A stretch of 64,000 nucleotides of DNA from Roseibium album (GCF_001404515.1 NZ_CXWE01000003.1:434001-498000), one strand, 5' to 3'; shown: positions 18,500 through 27,604, counted from the first letter of the stretch. Notes: generated from the letters alone by a model not told the origin. Numbers and translations are program-made.

Positions 18500-19231
18500 A
18501 TGCAGACAAATATAAATTGCGACATGGGAGAGAGCTTCGGCATCTACAAGATGGGCAACGATGAAGCCATCATGCCCTACATCACCGAAGCAAATATCGC
18601 CTGCGGATTCCACGGCTCGGACCCGAACCACATCCGCAGAACCGTCGAACTCTGCGCCCGTCACGGCGTCAAGGTCGGGGCACATTTTTCCTTGCCGGAC
18701 CTGCCTGGTTTCGGCCGGCGCGAGATGAAGATCGATCGCGAGGAGATGGCAAACATCATTCTCTACCAGATCGGCGCGCTGAAAGGTTTTCTGGACGCGG
18801 CGGGAATTCAGCTCTGCCACATGAAGCCGCACGGTGCGCTTTACGGAATGGCGGCCCGGGAAGAACACATCGCCCATGCAATCTGCGATGCCTGTCACGC
18901 CTACGCGGTCCCTGTCTTCGGCTTGAGCGGTACGCTTCACGAGGAGATATACACTGCACGAGGTCTGGAGTTTGTCGCCGAATTCTTTGCCGATCTTGAC
19001 TACGATCAAAACGGCAAGCTGCTGATCACACGGGAACATCCCGTGCTCGATCCCCAGTCGGTCGGCCAGAAGGCACTGCGCGCTGTCACCGAAGGCAAGG
19101 TCACGAGTGTTACCGGAGAGGATGTACCGGTTACCGCGAAAACAATCTGCATTCATTCCGACACACCCAACGTGGTGGATATCGCAAAGGCCGTCCGATC
19201 GGCGCTTGAAGACTACATCGAGGCCGCTTGA
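18500..19231 (+). CDS. pxpA: 5-oxoprolinase subunit A-like (LamB/YcsF family)
   Basis: 243 residues, LamB/YcsF family. The N-terminal NINCDMGESFGIYKMGNDEAIMPY and the HMKPHGALYG motif are the family hallmarks and carry the active-site Asp and His residues. In E. coli PxpA works with PxpB and PxpC to open 5-oxoproline to glutamate with ATP. Start ATG 18500 is chosen over an in-frame ATG at 18434 inside the permease gene. Here it is followed by a biotin carrier and a biotin carboxylase, so the energy input may come through carboxylation rather than direct phosphorylation (inference). Confidence 0.9.
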   Translation: MQTNINCDMGESFGIYKMGNDEAIMPYITEANIACGFHGSDPNHIRRTVELCARHGVKVGAHFSLPDLPGFGRREMKIDREEMANIILYQIGALKGFLDAAGIQLCHMKPHGALYGMAAREEHIAHAICDACHAYAVPVFGLSGTLHEEIYTARGLEFVAEFFADLDYDQNGKLLITREHPVLDPQSVGQKALRAVTEGKVTSVTGEDVPVTAKTICIHSDTPNVVDIAKAVRSALEDYIEAA

Positions 19232-19272
19232 TCAGTCGGCTGACCGAACAAGGCAAGAGGGGAATCTCAATC

Positions 19273-19515
19273 ATGGCAATCCACGAAGTCAGGGCAATGC
19301 TGCCGGGTGTGTTCTACCGCAAACCCGCACCTTCCGATCCCAACTACAAGGAAGAGGGCGACGCGGTTTCCAAGGGAGACGTCATTGGCCTGATCGAGGT
19401 GATGAAATCATTCCACGAAGTCATTTCCGATGCGGACGGCACCATCCGGGCGTTCAAGGTGGAAAATGAAGACGCCATCATGCCCGGTCAGGTTCTCGCG
19501 GAAATCGAAGGGTGA
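19273..19515 (+). CDS. Biotin carboxyl carrier protein (small, stand-alone)
   Basis: 80-residue biotinyl domain. The biotinylation site reads GLIEVMKSFHEV with Lys45 as the acceptor, in place of the usual EAMKM. ATG 19273 is preceded by AGGGGA about nine bases away; an upstream TTG at 19228 overlaps pxpA. It lacks the Ala/Pro-rich linker and thumb of acetyl-CoA carboxylase AccB, so it is more likely the carrier of a dedicated enzyme than of fatty-acid synthesis. It ends in GTGA overlapping a possible start of the biotin carboxylase gene. Confidence 0.9.
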   Translation: MAIHEVRAMLPGVFYRKPAPSDPNYKEEGDAVSKGDVIGLIEVMKSFHEVISDADGTIRAFKVENEDAIMPGQVLAEIEG

Positions 19516-19526
19516 TCGGAGCTTCC

Positions 19527-20897
19527 ATGTCCCTGTCCAAGATACTCATTGCAAATCGCGGTGAAATCGCAGTGCGGATCATTCGCGCAGCGAAGGAACT
19601 CGGGCTGAAAACAGTCCAGGTTTACAGCTCTGCCGATGAAACGTCGCTTGCGGTGCAAATGGCCGATGAGGCCGTCGAAATCGGCCCACCGGCAGCAAAA
19701 AAGTCCTACCTCGATATTGATGCGGTTTTGAAGGCCGCCAGGGAAACGGGTGCAGATGCCATTCACCCGGGCTACGGATTTCTGGCCGAAAACGCGGAAT
19801 TCGCAGATGCGGTCGCTGCGGCGGGTATAACATTTGTCGGCCCGTCCGGTGATGTCATCCGTCGCATGGGAGACAAGGCCTCCGCCCGCCAGGCAGCAAC
19901 GGAGGCCGGCGTCCCGACCGTCCCCGGCAGCCAGGGTGTGATAGACGATCTGAACGAGGCCTGCAGACTTGCGGAAAACATCGGCTTTCCCGTGATGATC
20001 AAGGCGACGGCCGGTGGCGGTGGCCGGGGTATCCGGATCGCGAACAGTGCCGGGGAATTCATGGCGCTGGCACCGCAGGCGTCTTCCGAAGCAGAGGCGG
20101 CATTCGGTGACGGCGGGCTTTACCTTGAAAAGGTGATCGAACGCGCAAGACACATCGAGGTCCAGATTCTCGGTGACGGAGAAAACTTCATTCATTGCTA
20201 CGAACGTGAGTGTTCCCTGCAGCGGCGACGCCAGAAGGTCTGGGAAGAAGCTCCGTCGGCCGCACTCTCGTCCGACGTCCGCGAGAGGCTGTGTGCATCC
20301 GCCGTCGCCCTCGCGGCGGCTGTCAGGTACAAGGGTGCCGGCACGATCGAATACCTCTACGACGATGCCAGCGGCGACTACTACTTCATCGAAATGAACA
20401 CCAGGATCCAGGTCGAACACCCGGTCACGGAGAGCATTACCGGCATCGACCTGCTGGCAGAAATGATCGCCGTGGCCGGAGGCCAGCCCCTGTCGGTCCG
20501 GCAGGAAGACGTCACCTATCGTGGCCATGCGATCGAAGTGCGCATCAATGCGGAGGATCCTGCCGCGAATTTCATGCCCTTCCCGGGAGTTGTCGGTGAT
20601 CTGCGCATCCCCGGCGGACCCGGGGTGCGCTTCGATCACATGCTTTATCAGGGCTATCAGATCCCGCCTTTCTATGACTCGTTGCTGGGCAAGCTGATCG
20701 TCAGCGCCGACTCTCGCGAGAAAGCCATCATCCGCCTGAAACGGGCAATCTGCGAGCTCGGACTGGACGGCCTCAAGACCACGGCGCCGCTCTTCAAGGC
20801 GCTCGCGGAGGCGCCGGATGTTCTGTCCGGCGACGTTCATACGAAATGGCTGGAGCCCTGGCTCGAGGCAAATTCAGACAAACTCTCAAGCCAGTAG
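19527..20897 (+). CDS. Biotin carboxylase subunit (AccC-like)
   Basis: 456 residues with the full biotin carboxylase layout: SKILIANRGEIAVRIIRAAK at the N terminus, HPGYGFLAENAEFA, ATP-grasp glycine loop KATAGGGGRGIRI, EKVIERARHIEVQILGDG, ECSLQRRRQKV, and the catalytic EMNTRIQVEHPVTE. It uses ATP and bicarbonate to carboxylate biotin on the carrier encoded just upstream. ATG 19527 is preferred; GTG 19512, which overlaps the previous stop, is the alternative. The genes on either side (BCCP, pxpB, pxpC) suggest a urea-carboxylase-type complex rather than acetyl-CoA carboxylase. Confidence 0.93.
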   Translation: MSLSKILIANRGEIAVRIIRAAKELGLKTVQVYSSADETSLAVQMADEAVEIGPPAAKKSYLDIDAVLKAARETGADAIHPGYGFLAENAEFADAVAAAGITFVGPSGDVIRRMGDKASARQAATEAGVPTVPGSQGVIDDLNEACRLAENIGFPVMIKATAGGGGRGIRIANSAGEFMALAPQASSEAEAAFGDGGLYLEKVIERARHIEVQILGDGENFIHCYERECSLQRRRQKVWEEAPSAALSSDVRERLCASAVALAAAVRYKGAGTIEYLYDDASGDYYFIEMNTRIQVEHPVTESITGIDLLAEMIAVAGGQPLSVRQEDVTYRGHAIEVRINAEDPAANFMPFPGVVGDLRIPGGPGVRFDHMLYQGYQIPPFYDSLLGKLIVSADSREKAIIRLKRAICELGLDGLKTTAPLFKALAEAPDVLSGDVHTKWLEPWLEANSDKLSSQ

Positions 20898-20907
20898 GGA
20901 GATCCAG

Positions 20908-21783
20908 ATGAGCTCGAGATACACATTCGGAGGCGACGAGCATATCTTCGTGGAAGTCAACGAGGAAATGTCCCTGGAGGCATTCTTCAAGGCTCTCTCG
21001 ATGACCAATGCCGTCAGGAACGCCGATATCAGGGGCGTGACCGAGATCTGCCCCGCCAATGCATCGTTTCAGATCAAGTTCGACCCGGATCTGATCCATC
21101 CGGATGACCTCATGTCCGAGTTGAAGCGAATGGAAGAAATCGCTGACAAGGAAGAAGCGGTTCTCAACACGCGCATCATCGAAATTCCGGTCTATTACCA
21201 GGACCCGTGGACACATGAGACGCTGATGAGGTTTCGCGAAAGGCATCAGGACCCGGAGGCGACGGATATCGAATATGCCGCGCGGATCAACGGGTACGAC
21301 ACTGTTGCGGATTTCATCCAGGCCCATTCCGCCTCGCCATGGTTTGTCTCCATGGTCGGCTTCGTCTCCGGCTTGCCGTTCCTCTATCAGATGGTCGATC
21401 GGAAGCGGCAGATCCAGGTGCCGAAATATTTGCGCCCAAGAACCGACACGCCCAGGCTGACGGTGGGGTACGGCGGCTGTTTTTCCTGCATTTACTCAGT
21501 CCGCGGCGCCGGCGGCTACCAGATGTTCGGCATCACGCCCATGCCGATTTACGACCCGGAACAAAAGGTCAATTACCTGAAGGACTTCCTCGTCTTCTTC
21601 AAACCCGGCGACATCGTGAAATGGAAACCGATCACCCGGGAAGAATACGAAAGGAACCTGAAGGAGGTCGAGGCGAACACGTTCAGTCCACGTATTCGCG
21701 AAGTCGTCTTTTCACTGGACGATTTCAACCGGGACATCGATGGCACCAACGCCAAGCTTCTGGAGGTTCTCAATGCCGGTTAA
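20908..21783 (+). CDS. pxpB: 5-oxoprolinase subunit B-like (AHS1/KipI family)
   Basis: 291 residues. The N-terminal part (1-95) is the KipI small domain (FGGDEHIFVEVNEEMSLEAF); the C-terminal part holds the AHS1/cyclophilin-like fold with IPVYYQDPWTHE, GFVSGLPFLYQM, PRTDTPRLTVGYGGCFSCIY and GAGGYQMFGITPMPIYDPEQ. AHS1 is homologous to half of the carboxyltransferase region of urea amidolyase. GGGAG lies seven bases before ATG 20908, ten bases after the biotin carboxylase stop. The gene overlaps pxpC by eleven bases. Confidence 0.9.
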   Translation: MSSRYTFGGDEHIFVEVNEEMSLEAFFKALSMTNAVRNADIRGVTEICPANASFQIKFDPDLIHPDDLMSELKRMEEIADKEEAVLNTRIIEIPVYYQDPWTHETLMRFRERHQDPEATDIEYAARINGYDTVADFIQAHSASPWFVSMVGFVSGLPFLYQMVDRKRQIQVPKYLRPRTDTPRLTVGYGGCFSCIYSVRGAGGYQMFGITPMPIYDPEQKVNYLKDFLVFFKPGDIVKWKPITREEYERNLKEVEANTFSPRIREVVFSLDDFNRDIDGTNAKLLEVLNAG

Positions 21784-22747
21784 TGTAAAATCTGCTGGAC
21801 TTGCAACAACGGTCCAGGACCTCGGCCGTCCGGGCTACTACCACCTCGGCATTCCGATCGGCGGTGCCATGGACAGGCTTGCCCTGCGGGCCGCAAACAT
21901 GCTCGTTGGCAATGACGAGGGAGCTGCATGCCTCGAGGCCGTGTTCATGGGTCCCGAGCTCGAGTTCACCGAGGACACGCTGATCGCCATTACCGGCGCC
22001 GAACTTCCACCGAAGATTGACGGCGAGGTTCGGGACACCTGGACGACGCTCAAGGTCAAAAAGGGACAGGTCCTGTCCTTTGACTATCTGCGCGCCGGAG
22101 CCAGGGCCTACATTGCTGTTGCCGGCGGCATAGACACGCCCGCCAATCTCGGCAGCCGGTCGACCTATGCAATCGGTGCGCTCGGCGGCGTGAACGGCAG
22201 GGCCATTCAACCGGGCGATGTACTGCCCGTCGGAAATGCCTCCGTGACAGTCTCGGAAGGAACGACAATTCCGGCAAACCTGCGGCGCGGCCCGGACAAA
22301 CCGGCGGAGCTGCGGGTCTTGCCCGGGCTCTATGCTCACCGCGTCAGCGAACGGTCGCTCGACCGGTTTTTCCAGGATACCTGGAAGGTCGCCTCCGAGG
22401 CCGATCGCATGGGTTACCGCTTCCAGGGCGGCGCTCCGATCGAATTTGTCGACAGGGAACCGCCCTTCGGTGCGGGATCCGATCCCTCCAACATCACCGA
22501 TGCCTGCTATCCCTACGGTTCCATACAGATACCAAGCGGCACCGAGCCGATCATCCTGCACCGCGACGCGGTTTCCGGTGGCGGGTACTTCATGGTTGGC
22601 ACCGTGATTTCAGCCGATATGGACCTGATCGGACAACTTCAACCCCATACGGAAACCCGGTTCGTGAAAGTGAACATGCACACGGCACTGTCAGCACGCC
22701 GCGAACGGGCCGCAGCGATTGAAAACATGCGTCAGGCCCTTGCCTGA
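21773..22747 (+). CDS. pxpC: 5-oxoprolinase subunit C-like (AHS2/KipA family)
   Basis: 324 residues, AHS2 family: VKSAGLATTVQDLGRPGYYH at the start, then GIPIGGAMDRLALRAANMLVGN, AYIAVAGGID, LGSRSTYAIGALGG, and DRMGYRFQGG late in the protein. With PxpB it forms the complex that in E. coli activates 5-oxoproline, and it matches the second half of the urea carboxylase carboxyltransferase. ATG 21773 lies inside the last codons of pxpB, so the two are probably made in equal amounts. Confidence 0.92.
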   Translation: MPVNVKSAGLATTVQDLGRPGYYHLGIPIGGAMDRLALRAANMLVGNDEGAACLEAVFMGPELEFTEDTLIAITGAELPPKIDGEVRDTWTTLKVKKGQVLSFDYLRAGARAYIAVAGGIDTPANLGSRSTYAIGALGGVNGRAIQPGDVLPVGNASVTVSEGTTIPANLRRGPDKPAELRVLPGLYAHRVSERSLDRFFQDTWKVASEADRMGYRFQGGAPIEFVDREPPFGAGSDPSNITDACYPYGSIQIPSGTEPIILHRDAVSGGGYFMVGTVISADMDLIGQLQPHTETRFVKVNMHTALSARRERAAAIENMRQALA

Positions 22748-22772
22748 GCAGAACCGAAACAAGGAATTCGCA

Positions 22773-23366
22773 ATGATCAGCACGCAGAAACATGCCACGC
22801 TTGCCGACATGCTCTGGCAAAGCAACCATCCAGGGCTGCGCACTCTGGCGCTTGCGGTCCTGGGAAGTATGGCGCTCTGGGTTTCGGCTAAGATCCAGGT
22901 GCCGTTTTATCCCGTTCCCATAACCATGCAGACCTTCGTCGTTCTGGCGATCGGCATGGGCTTCGGCGCGCGGCTCGGCGCTGCGACCGTCGGTCTTTAT
23001 CTCTTGCAGGGCCTTGCCGGATTGCCGGTCTTTGCCGGCACCCCGGAAAAGGGAATCGGGCTGGCCTACATGATTGGCCCGACCGGCGGTTATCTGCTCG
23101 GCTTCGTGCTGGCCGCAGCTGTCGTCGGCTATCTCGCCGAACGGGGTTTCGACCGCAATGTCTTCACGACCGCAATCGCCATGATCGTCGGCAACGTCGT
23201 GATCTACGTGCCTGGCCTGCTGTGGCTCGGTACGGTCGTCGGCTGGGACAAGCCGGTGCTGGATTGGGGCATGACCCCTTTCCTGTTCGGCGACGCCGCC
23301 AAGATGCTGCTGGCCGCTGCACTCTTGCCCATGATCTGGAAGATAATCGGTTCCCGGCAGTCCTGA
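22773..23366 (+). CDS. bioY: Biotin transporter BioY
   Basis: 197-residue membrane protein with about six helices. The BioY pattern is clear: AKIQVPFYPVPITMQTFVVLAIGMGFGARLGAATVGLYLLQGLAGLPVFAG and GPTGGYLLGFVLAAAVVGYLAERG. It is the substrate-specific component for biotin uptake, able to act alone or with energy-coupling ATPases. Its place as the last gene of an operon with a biotin carrier and a biotin carboxylase links biotin supply to that enzyme. AAGGAA precedes ATG 22773. A terminator follows. Confidence 0.94.
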   Translation: MISTQKHATLADMLWQSNHPGLRTLALAVLGSMALWVSAKIQVPFYPVPITMQTFVVLAIGMGFGARLGAATVGLYLLQGLAGLPVFAGTPEKGIGLAYMIGPTGGYLLGFVLAAAVVGYLAERGFDRNVFTTAIAMIVGNVVIYVPGLLWLGTVVGWDKPVLDWGMTPFLFGDAAKMLLAAALLPMIWKIIGSRQS

Positions 23367-23400
23367 CTGACCTTTCCTGCATTCCCGGAAAGTCCGGAGA

Positions 23401-23431
23401 AAGGGAGCGGATCACAAATCCGCTCCCTTTC
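23401..23431 (+). terminator. Terminator after bioY
   Basis: AAAGGGAGCGGAT (23401-23413) pairs with ATCCGCTCCCTTT (23419-23431) round a five-base loop, with pyrimidine-rich CTCGTCTT after it. It lies 35 bp past the bioY stop and closes the nine-gene operon before the convergent LysR gene. Confidence 0.75.
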
Positions 23432-23504
23432 TCGTCTTGAAGTCCGCAATCAGGTATCCGACCCGGACGCCCTGCAATCATCTGGCACACGCATGATCTC
23501 ACGT

Positions 23505-24458
23505 TCAAACACGCTCATACGTGCCAAGCATATGCTTCAACCAGGTTTGAAACCGTTGAATTCGTTCATCATTGGCAACTGCGGGCCGCATCAGGAGAAA
23601 GTAGCCGCCAACCTTGATATCGGTTTGGAAGAGCTCGACCAACCGGCCTTTTGCGATTTCCTCTGATGCCAGAAGATTGCTCGTAAGAGCAACGCCCTGA
23701 CCCGCGAGCGCCGCGTCAAATCCGAGGCTCGCGTCCCATAACCTTGATCCGCTCAGAGCATGATTGAAATCCACCCCGGCGTGCCGGAACCAGCTTGTCC
23801 ATTGTTCGTAGGAATCCTCGTGAATCAGCGGCAGGCGTGTCAGGTCTGTCAACGAACCCAGTTGACCGTTCTTCTTTAGCCAAATTGGACTTGCGACTGG
23901 AAACATGCGCGGCTGAATCAATGGAGTCGCGCCTTCGGGCAGTCGATTGGCATCTGAAAACCCGATCATCAGGTCGGCTTCTCCGCCGGCAAAGTCGGGG
24001 ATTTGGTCAATCGCACGCAGCAGAACATCACCGTGCAGGATTGCTTGACGGATCCGATCCAGCTTGGGTGTGAGGCAGCGGGTTGCCAGACCCGGAACGC
24101 ACCAGATGACCAGTTCGTCCGCACCCGCTTTCGAACGCAGCTGGGCCGACACACGGGCGATATCTTGAAAGGCGTCTGTCGCCGCCGCAAAAAGCGTGGA
24201 GCCCTCGGTGGTCAACGTAATTCCACGTGGCCCTGCAGAGACCAGCTTCCGGCCAAACCATGCCTCCAGGTTCTGAATATGCCGGCTGACAACTGTGTGG
24301 CTTATGCCGATATCTTCCGCCGCCTTGCGCATGCTGCCGGTGCGGCCGGCTGCTTCGAAGGCACGCAACATGTGAAGCGGCGGCAACCGGCCTGCAAGTG
24401 GCCGTGCCGGATCGAAATGCCGACCGCCGGCAATTCCTGAATGACTTGGTTTTGGCAT
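23505..24458 (-). CDS. LysR-family regulator (GcvA-like)
   Basis: 317 residues. The helix-turn-helix is LHMLRAFEAAGRTGSMRKAAEDIGISHTVVSRHIQNLEAWFGRKL followed by GITLTTEGS, the GcvA/AmpR branch of LysR proteins. An effector-binding domain follows from about residue 115. It is divergent from gabT-gabD with a near-symmetric site between them (24476-24494), so control of GABA or related amine use is likely. The N-terminal 25 residues before the helix-turn-helix are unusually long and the true start could be internal. Confidence 0.9.
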   Translation of the reverse strand: MPKPSHSGIAGGRHFDPARPLAGRLPPLHMLRAFEAAGRTGSMRKAAEDIGISHTVVSRHIQNLEAWFGRKLVSAGPRGITLTTEGSTLFAAATDAFQDIARVSAQLRSKAGADELVIWCVPGLATRCLTPKLDRIRQAILHGDVLLRAIDQIPDFAGGEADLMIGFSDANRLPEGATPLIQPRMFPVASPIWLKKNGQLGSLTDLTRLPLIHEDSYEQWTSWFRHAGVDFNHALSGSRLWDASLGFDAALAGQGVALTSNLLASEEIAKGRLVELFQTDIKVGGYFLLMRPAVANDERIQRFQTWLKHMLGTYERV

Positions 24459-24475
24459 CGAATGATCGCAGATAG

Positions 24476-24494
24476 TGGTACATCAGGTGCACCA
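24476..24494. promoter_or_regulatory. Candidate LysR operator upstream of gabT
   Basis: TGGTACATCAGGTGCACCA is a degenerate inverted repeat (TGGT-R-CA-Y-C N G-R-TG-Y-ACCA) centred on 24485, 18 bp upstream of the LysR start and about 84 bp upstream of gabT. It fits the T-N11-A-type site expected for LysR proteins. Confidence 0.5.
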
Positions 24495-24577
24495 CAGTAT
24501 CATAATCAAACTGCTACCTTAAGCCTCGGAATAACCGTTAGCGTTCACGCGACTTTGCCAGCTCAAAGGGTAAAAAC

Positions 24578-25867
24578 GTGAACAATGAAATCTTGCAACA
24601 CCGCAGACGCGCTGCTGTTCCGCGCGGGATCGCCACGGCCTATCCGACATTCGTCAGTCGGGCGGAAAACGCTGAAATCTGGGATGTGGAAGGGAATCGG
24701 CTCATTGACTTTGCCGGAGGCATTGCCGTTCTGAACACGGGTCACCGTCACCCGCGGATCATGGAAGCAGTCAGGCAGCAACTCGACAGTTACACCCATA
24801 CGGCATTCCAGATCTTGCCCTATGCGCCTTATGTCGAAGTCTGTGAACGCCTGGTACAGCTTGCTCCGATCAAAAACGCGAAGGCGGTCCTGTTTTCAAC
24901 CGGTGCGGAAGCCGTCGAAAATGCGGTCAAGATTGCACGAGCGGCCACGGGACGGCCCGGTGTCATCGCCTTTTCGGGAGGATTTCACGGCCGCACTGCC
25001 ATGACCACGGCCCTTACCGGCAAAGTCTCTCCCTACAAGACCGGGTTCGGAATCTCTCCGCCCGGGATCTATCACGTTCCATTCCCGGTTCCCCAACACG
25101 GGACCAGCACCGAAGACTCGCTGAAGGCTCTGGACACACTCTTTCGAACAGATATCGGACCTGACAACACCGCTGCGATCATCATTGAACCGGTTCAGGG
25201 GGAAGGCGGTTTCCATCCTGCGCCTGTTGATCTGCTCACCAAGCTGCGCGGGATCTGCAGCCGGGCCGGTATCGTCCTGATCGCCGACGAAATACAGACC
25301 GGTTTTGCGCGAACCGGCAAGATGTTCGGCGTCGAGCATAGCGGCATTTCACCCGACATCATGACGGTTGCCAAATCCATGGCAGGCGGCTTCCCGCTCT
25401 CCGGGGTTATCGGGCGTGCCGATATCATGGAGGCAGCTGAACCGGGCGGTCTGGGCGGGACCTATGCCGGAAACCCGGTCTCCTGCGCAGCGGCGCTGGC
25501 GGTCATAGATGTCATTGCAGAAGAAAAACTGGTCGAACGGGCCAATACCGTGGGTACGCGCATCAAGACCCGGCTTCAGGAGATTGCGAAACGCAACGAC
25601 AGCGTCCCTATCGCAGCACTCCGCGGCCCGGGAGCAATGGTCGCATTCGATATTGTCCGCAAGGAAGATGGGCAGGAACCCGATGCCGTCGCGGCAAAAC
25701 GCGTCACGCAGGCAGCACTCGATGCCGGTCTGGTACTTCTGTCCTGCGGTGTTTTCGGCAATACCATTCGCATCCTCAATCCGCTGACAATAACCGACGA
25801 CATTCTCGATGAAGGTCTCGACATTTTGGAAGGGGCGCTGAAAACAGCCCTCGAGACGGAGGATTGA
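24578..25867 (+). CDS. gabT: 4-aminobutyrate aminotransferase-type class III transaminase
   Basis: 429-residue PLP enzyme of the class III aminotransferase family. Landmarks: FAGGIAVLNTGHRHP, LFSTGAEAVENAVKIAR, FSGGFHGRT, IIEPVQGEGGF, LIADEIQTGFARTGKMF, and the PLP lysine K266 in MTVAKSMAGGFPLSG. It starts at GTG 24578, with AAAGGG seven bases upstream. It moves the amino group of GABA to 2-oxoglutarate, giving succinate semialdehyde for the next enzyme, four bases downstream. Related omega-amino acids are possible substrates. Confidence 0.92.
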   Translation: MNNEILQHRRRAAVPRGIATAYPTFVSRAENAEIWDVEGNRLIDFAGGIAVLNTGHRHPRIMEAVRQQLDSYTHTAFQILPYAPYVEVCERLVQLAPIKNAKAVLFSTGAEAVENAVKIARAATGRPGVIAFSGGFHGRTAMTTALTGKVSPYKTGFGISPPGIYHVPFPVPQHGTSTEDSLKALDTLFRTDIGPDNTAAIIIEPVQGEGGFHPAPVDLLTKLRGICSRAGIVLIADEIQTGFARTGKMFGVEHSGISPDIMTVAKSMAGGFPLSGVIGRADIMEAAEPGGLGGTYAGNPVSCAAALAVIDVIAEEKLVERANTVGTRIKTRLQEIAKRNDSVPIAALRGPGAMVAFDIVRKEDGQEPDAVAAKRVTQAALDAGLVLLSCGVFGNTIRILNPLTITDDILDEGLDILEGALKTALETED

Positions 25868-25871
25868 ACCC

Positions 25872-27317
25872 TTGTTGAACTTGAATGACTCAGGTCTTCT
25901 CAAACAACAGGCCTACATGAATGGTCAGTTTACCGGTCATCCCTGTCTACCCGTGATCAACCCGGCAAATGGCCAACGGATTGCTGCAGTACCGGATTTC
26001 GGTGCCAGAGAAACGGAAACAGCGGTTGAAGCCGCTGGGGCGGCTTTTCGGCCCTGGGCATCAAGAACGGCAAAGGATCGCGGCAGCGTGCTCAGGCACT
26101 GGTTCGAACTTATCATGGCCAATCGGGAAGACCTGGCAACCATCCTGACGGCGGAACAGGGCAAGCCCTATGCGGAAGCGCTCGGCGAGATCGACTATGC
26201 GGCATCCTATGTCGAGTATTATGCCGAGGAAGCCAAGCGTATTTCAGGTGAAATCCTGCCCGCACACCGGGCAGACGCCAGGATCACGGTCTTTCGCCAG
26301 CCAATCGGAGTTGTTGCCGCCATCACGCCCTGGAATTTCCCTGCGGCAATGATCACCCGCAAGATTGCACCCGCTCTTGCAGCGGGTTGCACCGTTGTCG
26401 TCAAACCGGCTCCCGAGACCCCGTTGACCGCCCTTGCGCTTGTCGAACTGGCACACCGGGCCGGCTTCCCCGTGGGCGGCATCAACGTTCTGACCGGCAA
26501 TGCGGTGGAAATCGGCAGGGTTTTGACAAGTCATCCGAAGGTCCGGCTTGTCGGCTTTACCGGGTCGACAGCTGTCGGCAAGCTCCTCATGGCACAGTCC
26601 GCCACCACCGTGAAGAAGGTCGCATTGGAACTTGGTGGCAACGCCCCGTTCATCGTCTTTGACGATGCCGATCTCGACGCCGCGGTCGAAGGTGCGATGG
26701 CATCGAAGTTTCGCAACATGGGCCAGACCTGCGTCTGCACCAACCGGATCTACGCCCAGGCCGGAATACACGACCGGTTTGTCGATCGCCTTGCCCGTGA
26801 AGTTGCCCGTTTGAGTGTCGGAGACGGTTTCGAGAAAGACGTCACACAGGGGCCACTCATCACCGAAAACGCCGTGTTGAAGGTGGAAGATCATATAGCC
26901 GATGCCCTTGCAAAGGGCGCAAGGGTCGTTGTTGGCGGCCAGCGGCACAGTCTCGGTCGGACCTTTTTCCAGCCCACTCTCATGACAGGTGCAACAGGTG
27001 ATATGACACTTGCCCGCGAAGAGACCTTCGGCCCGGTCGCAGCCGTCTTCAGGTTTGGTACGGAAGACGAAGTGATTGCCGCAGCCAACGAAACGGAAAC
27101 CGGCCTGGCAGCCTATGTCTATACACGCGATCTCGGCCGCGTTTTCCGGGTCATGGAACAGCTGGAATATGGCATGGTAGGTGTCAACACAGGTATCATC
27201 TCAACTGAGCTGGCGCCCTTTGGCGGCGTAAAGCAAAGCGGCAATTCGCGCGAAGGCTCCCGACATGGCATCGATGAATTCACCGAACTGAAATACGGTT
27301 GCATCGCGGGTTTGTGA
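25872..27317 (+). CDS. gabD: Succinate-semialdehyde dehydrogenase
   Basis: 481-residue NAD(P)-dependent aldehyde dehydrogenase. The catalytic pair is E253 (ALELGGNAPFIVFDDADLD) and C287 (NMGQTCVCTNRIY); the second cysteine at 289 is characteristic of the GabD group. PWNFPAAMITRKIAPALAAG and GFTGSTAVGKLL mark the cofactor site. Translation starts at TTG 25872, with GGAGGA eight bases upstream. It oxidises succinate semialdehyde from GabT to succinate for the TCA cycle. Confidence 0.93.
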   Translation: MLNLNDSGLLKQQAYMNGQFTGHPCLPVINPANGQRIAAVPDFGARETETAVEAAGAAFRPWASRTAKDRGSVLRHWFELIMANREDLATILTAEQGKPYAEALGEIDYAASYVEYYAEEAKRISGEILPAHRADARITVFRQPIGVVAAITPWNFPAAMITRKIAPALAAGCTVVVKPAPETPLTALALVELAHRAGFPVGGINVLTGNAVEIGRVLTSHPKVRLVGFTGSTAVGKLLMAQSATTVKKVALELGGNAPFIVFDDADLDAAVEGAMASKFRNMGQTCVCTNRIYAQAGIHDRFVDRLAREVARLSVGDGFEKDVTQGPLITENAVLKVEDHIADALAKGARVVVGGQRHSLGRTFFQPTLMTGATGDMTLAREETFGPVAAVFRFGTEDEVIAAANETETGLAAYVYTRDLGRVFRVMEQLEYGMVGVNTGIISTELAPFGGVKQSGNSREGSRHGIDEFTELKYGCIAGL

Positions 27318-27604
27318 TGCCGTGGCATTGATGCCCGGGATGTTACACCATCGCGCAAACCCCGTCAGACAACCCGCTTTGAAAAGAGGTGCCGCCAGTC
27401 GTTTGCTCCTGATTCGACGCAGTCAATCTGCAAGGGCGCGGGATAGCGCCGTGAAATCGCGTTCGCAACCCGGACTTGGTCTGGACAAATCTGCGAAACA
27501 GCGCCACGACATTTTGGTCAAGTATCTATAGTCTTGGACCGGAACTCGAAAACCGACCTTCCCGACAGGTTCAGACACGAAGATGCGGAGGAGCAACGCA
27601 GCAG

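Noticed and set aside
19488-20840. Minus-strand frame of 450 codons
   Set aside because: Antisense to the biotin carboxylase gene, whose motifs are complete on the plus strand.
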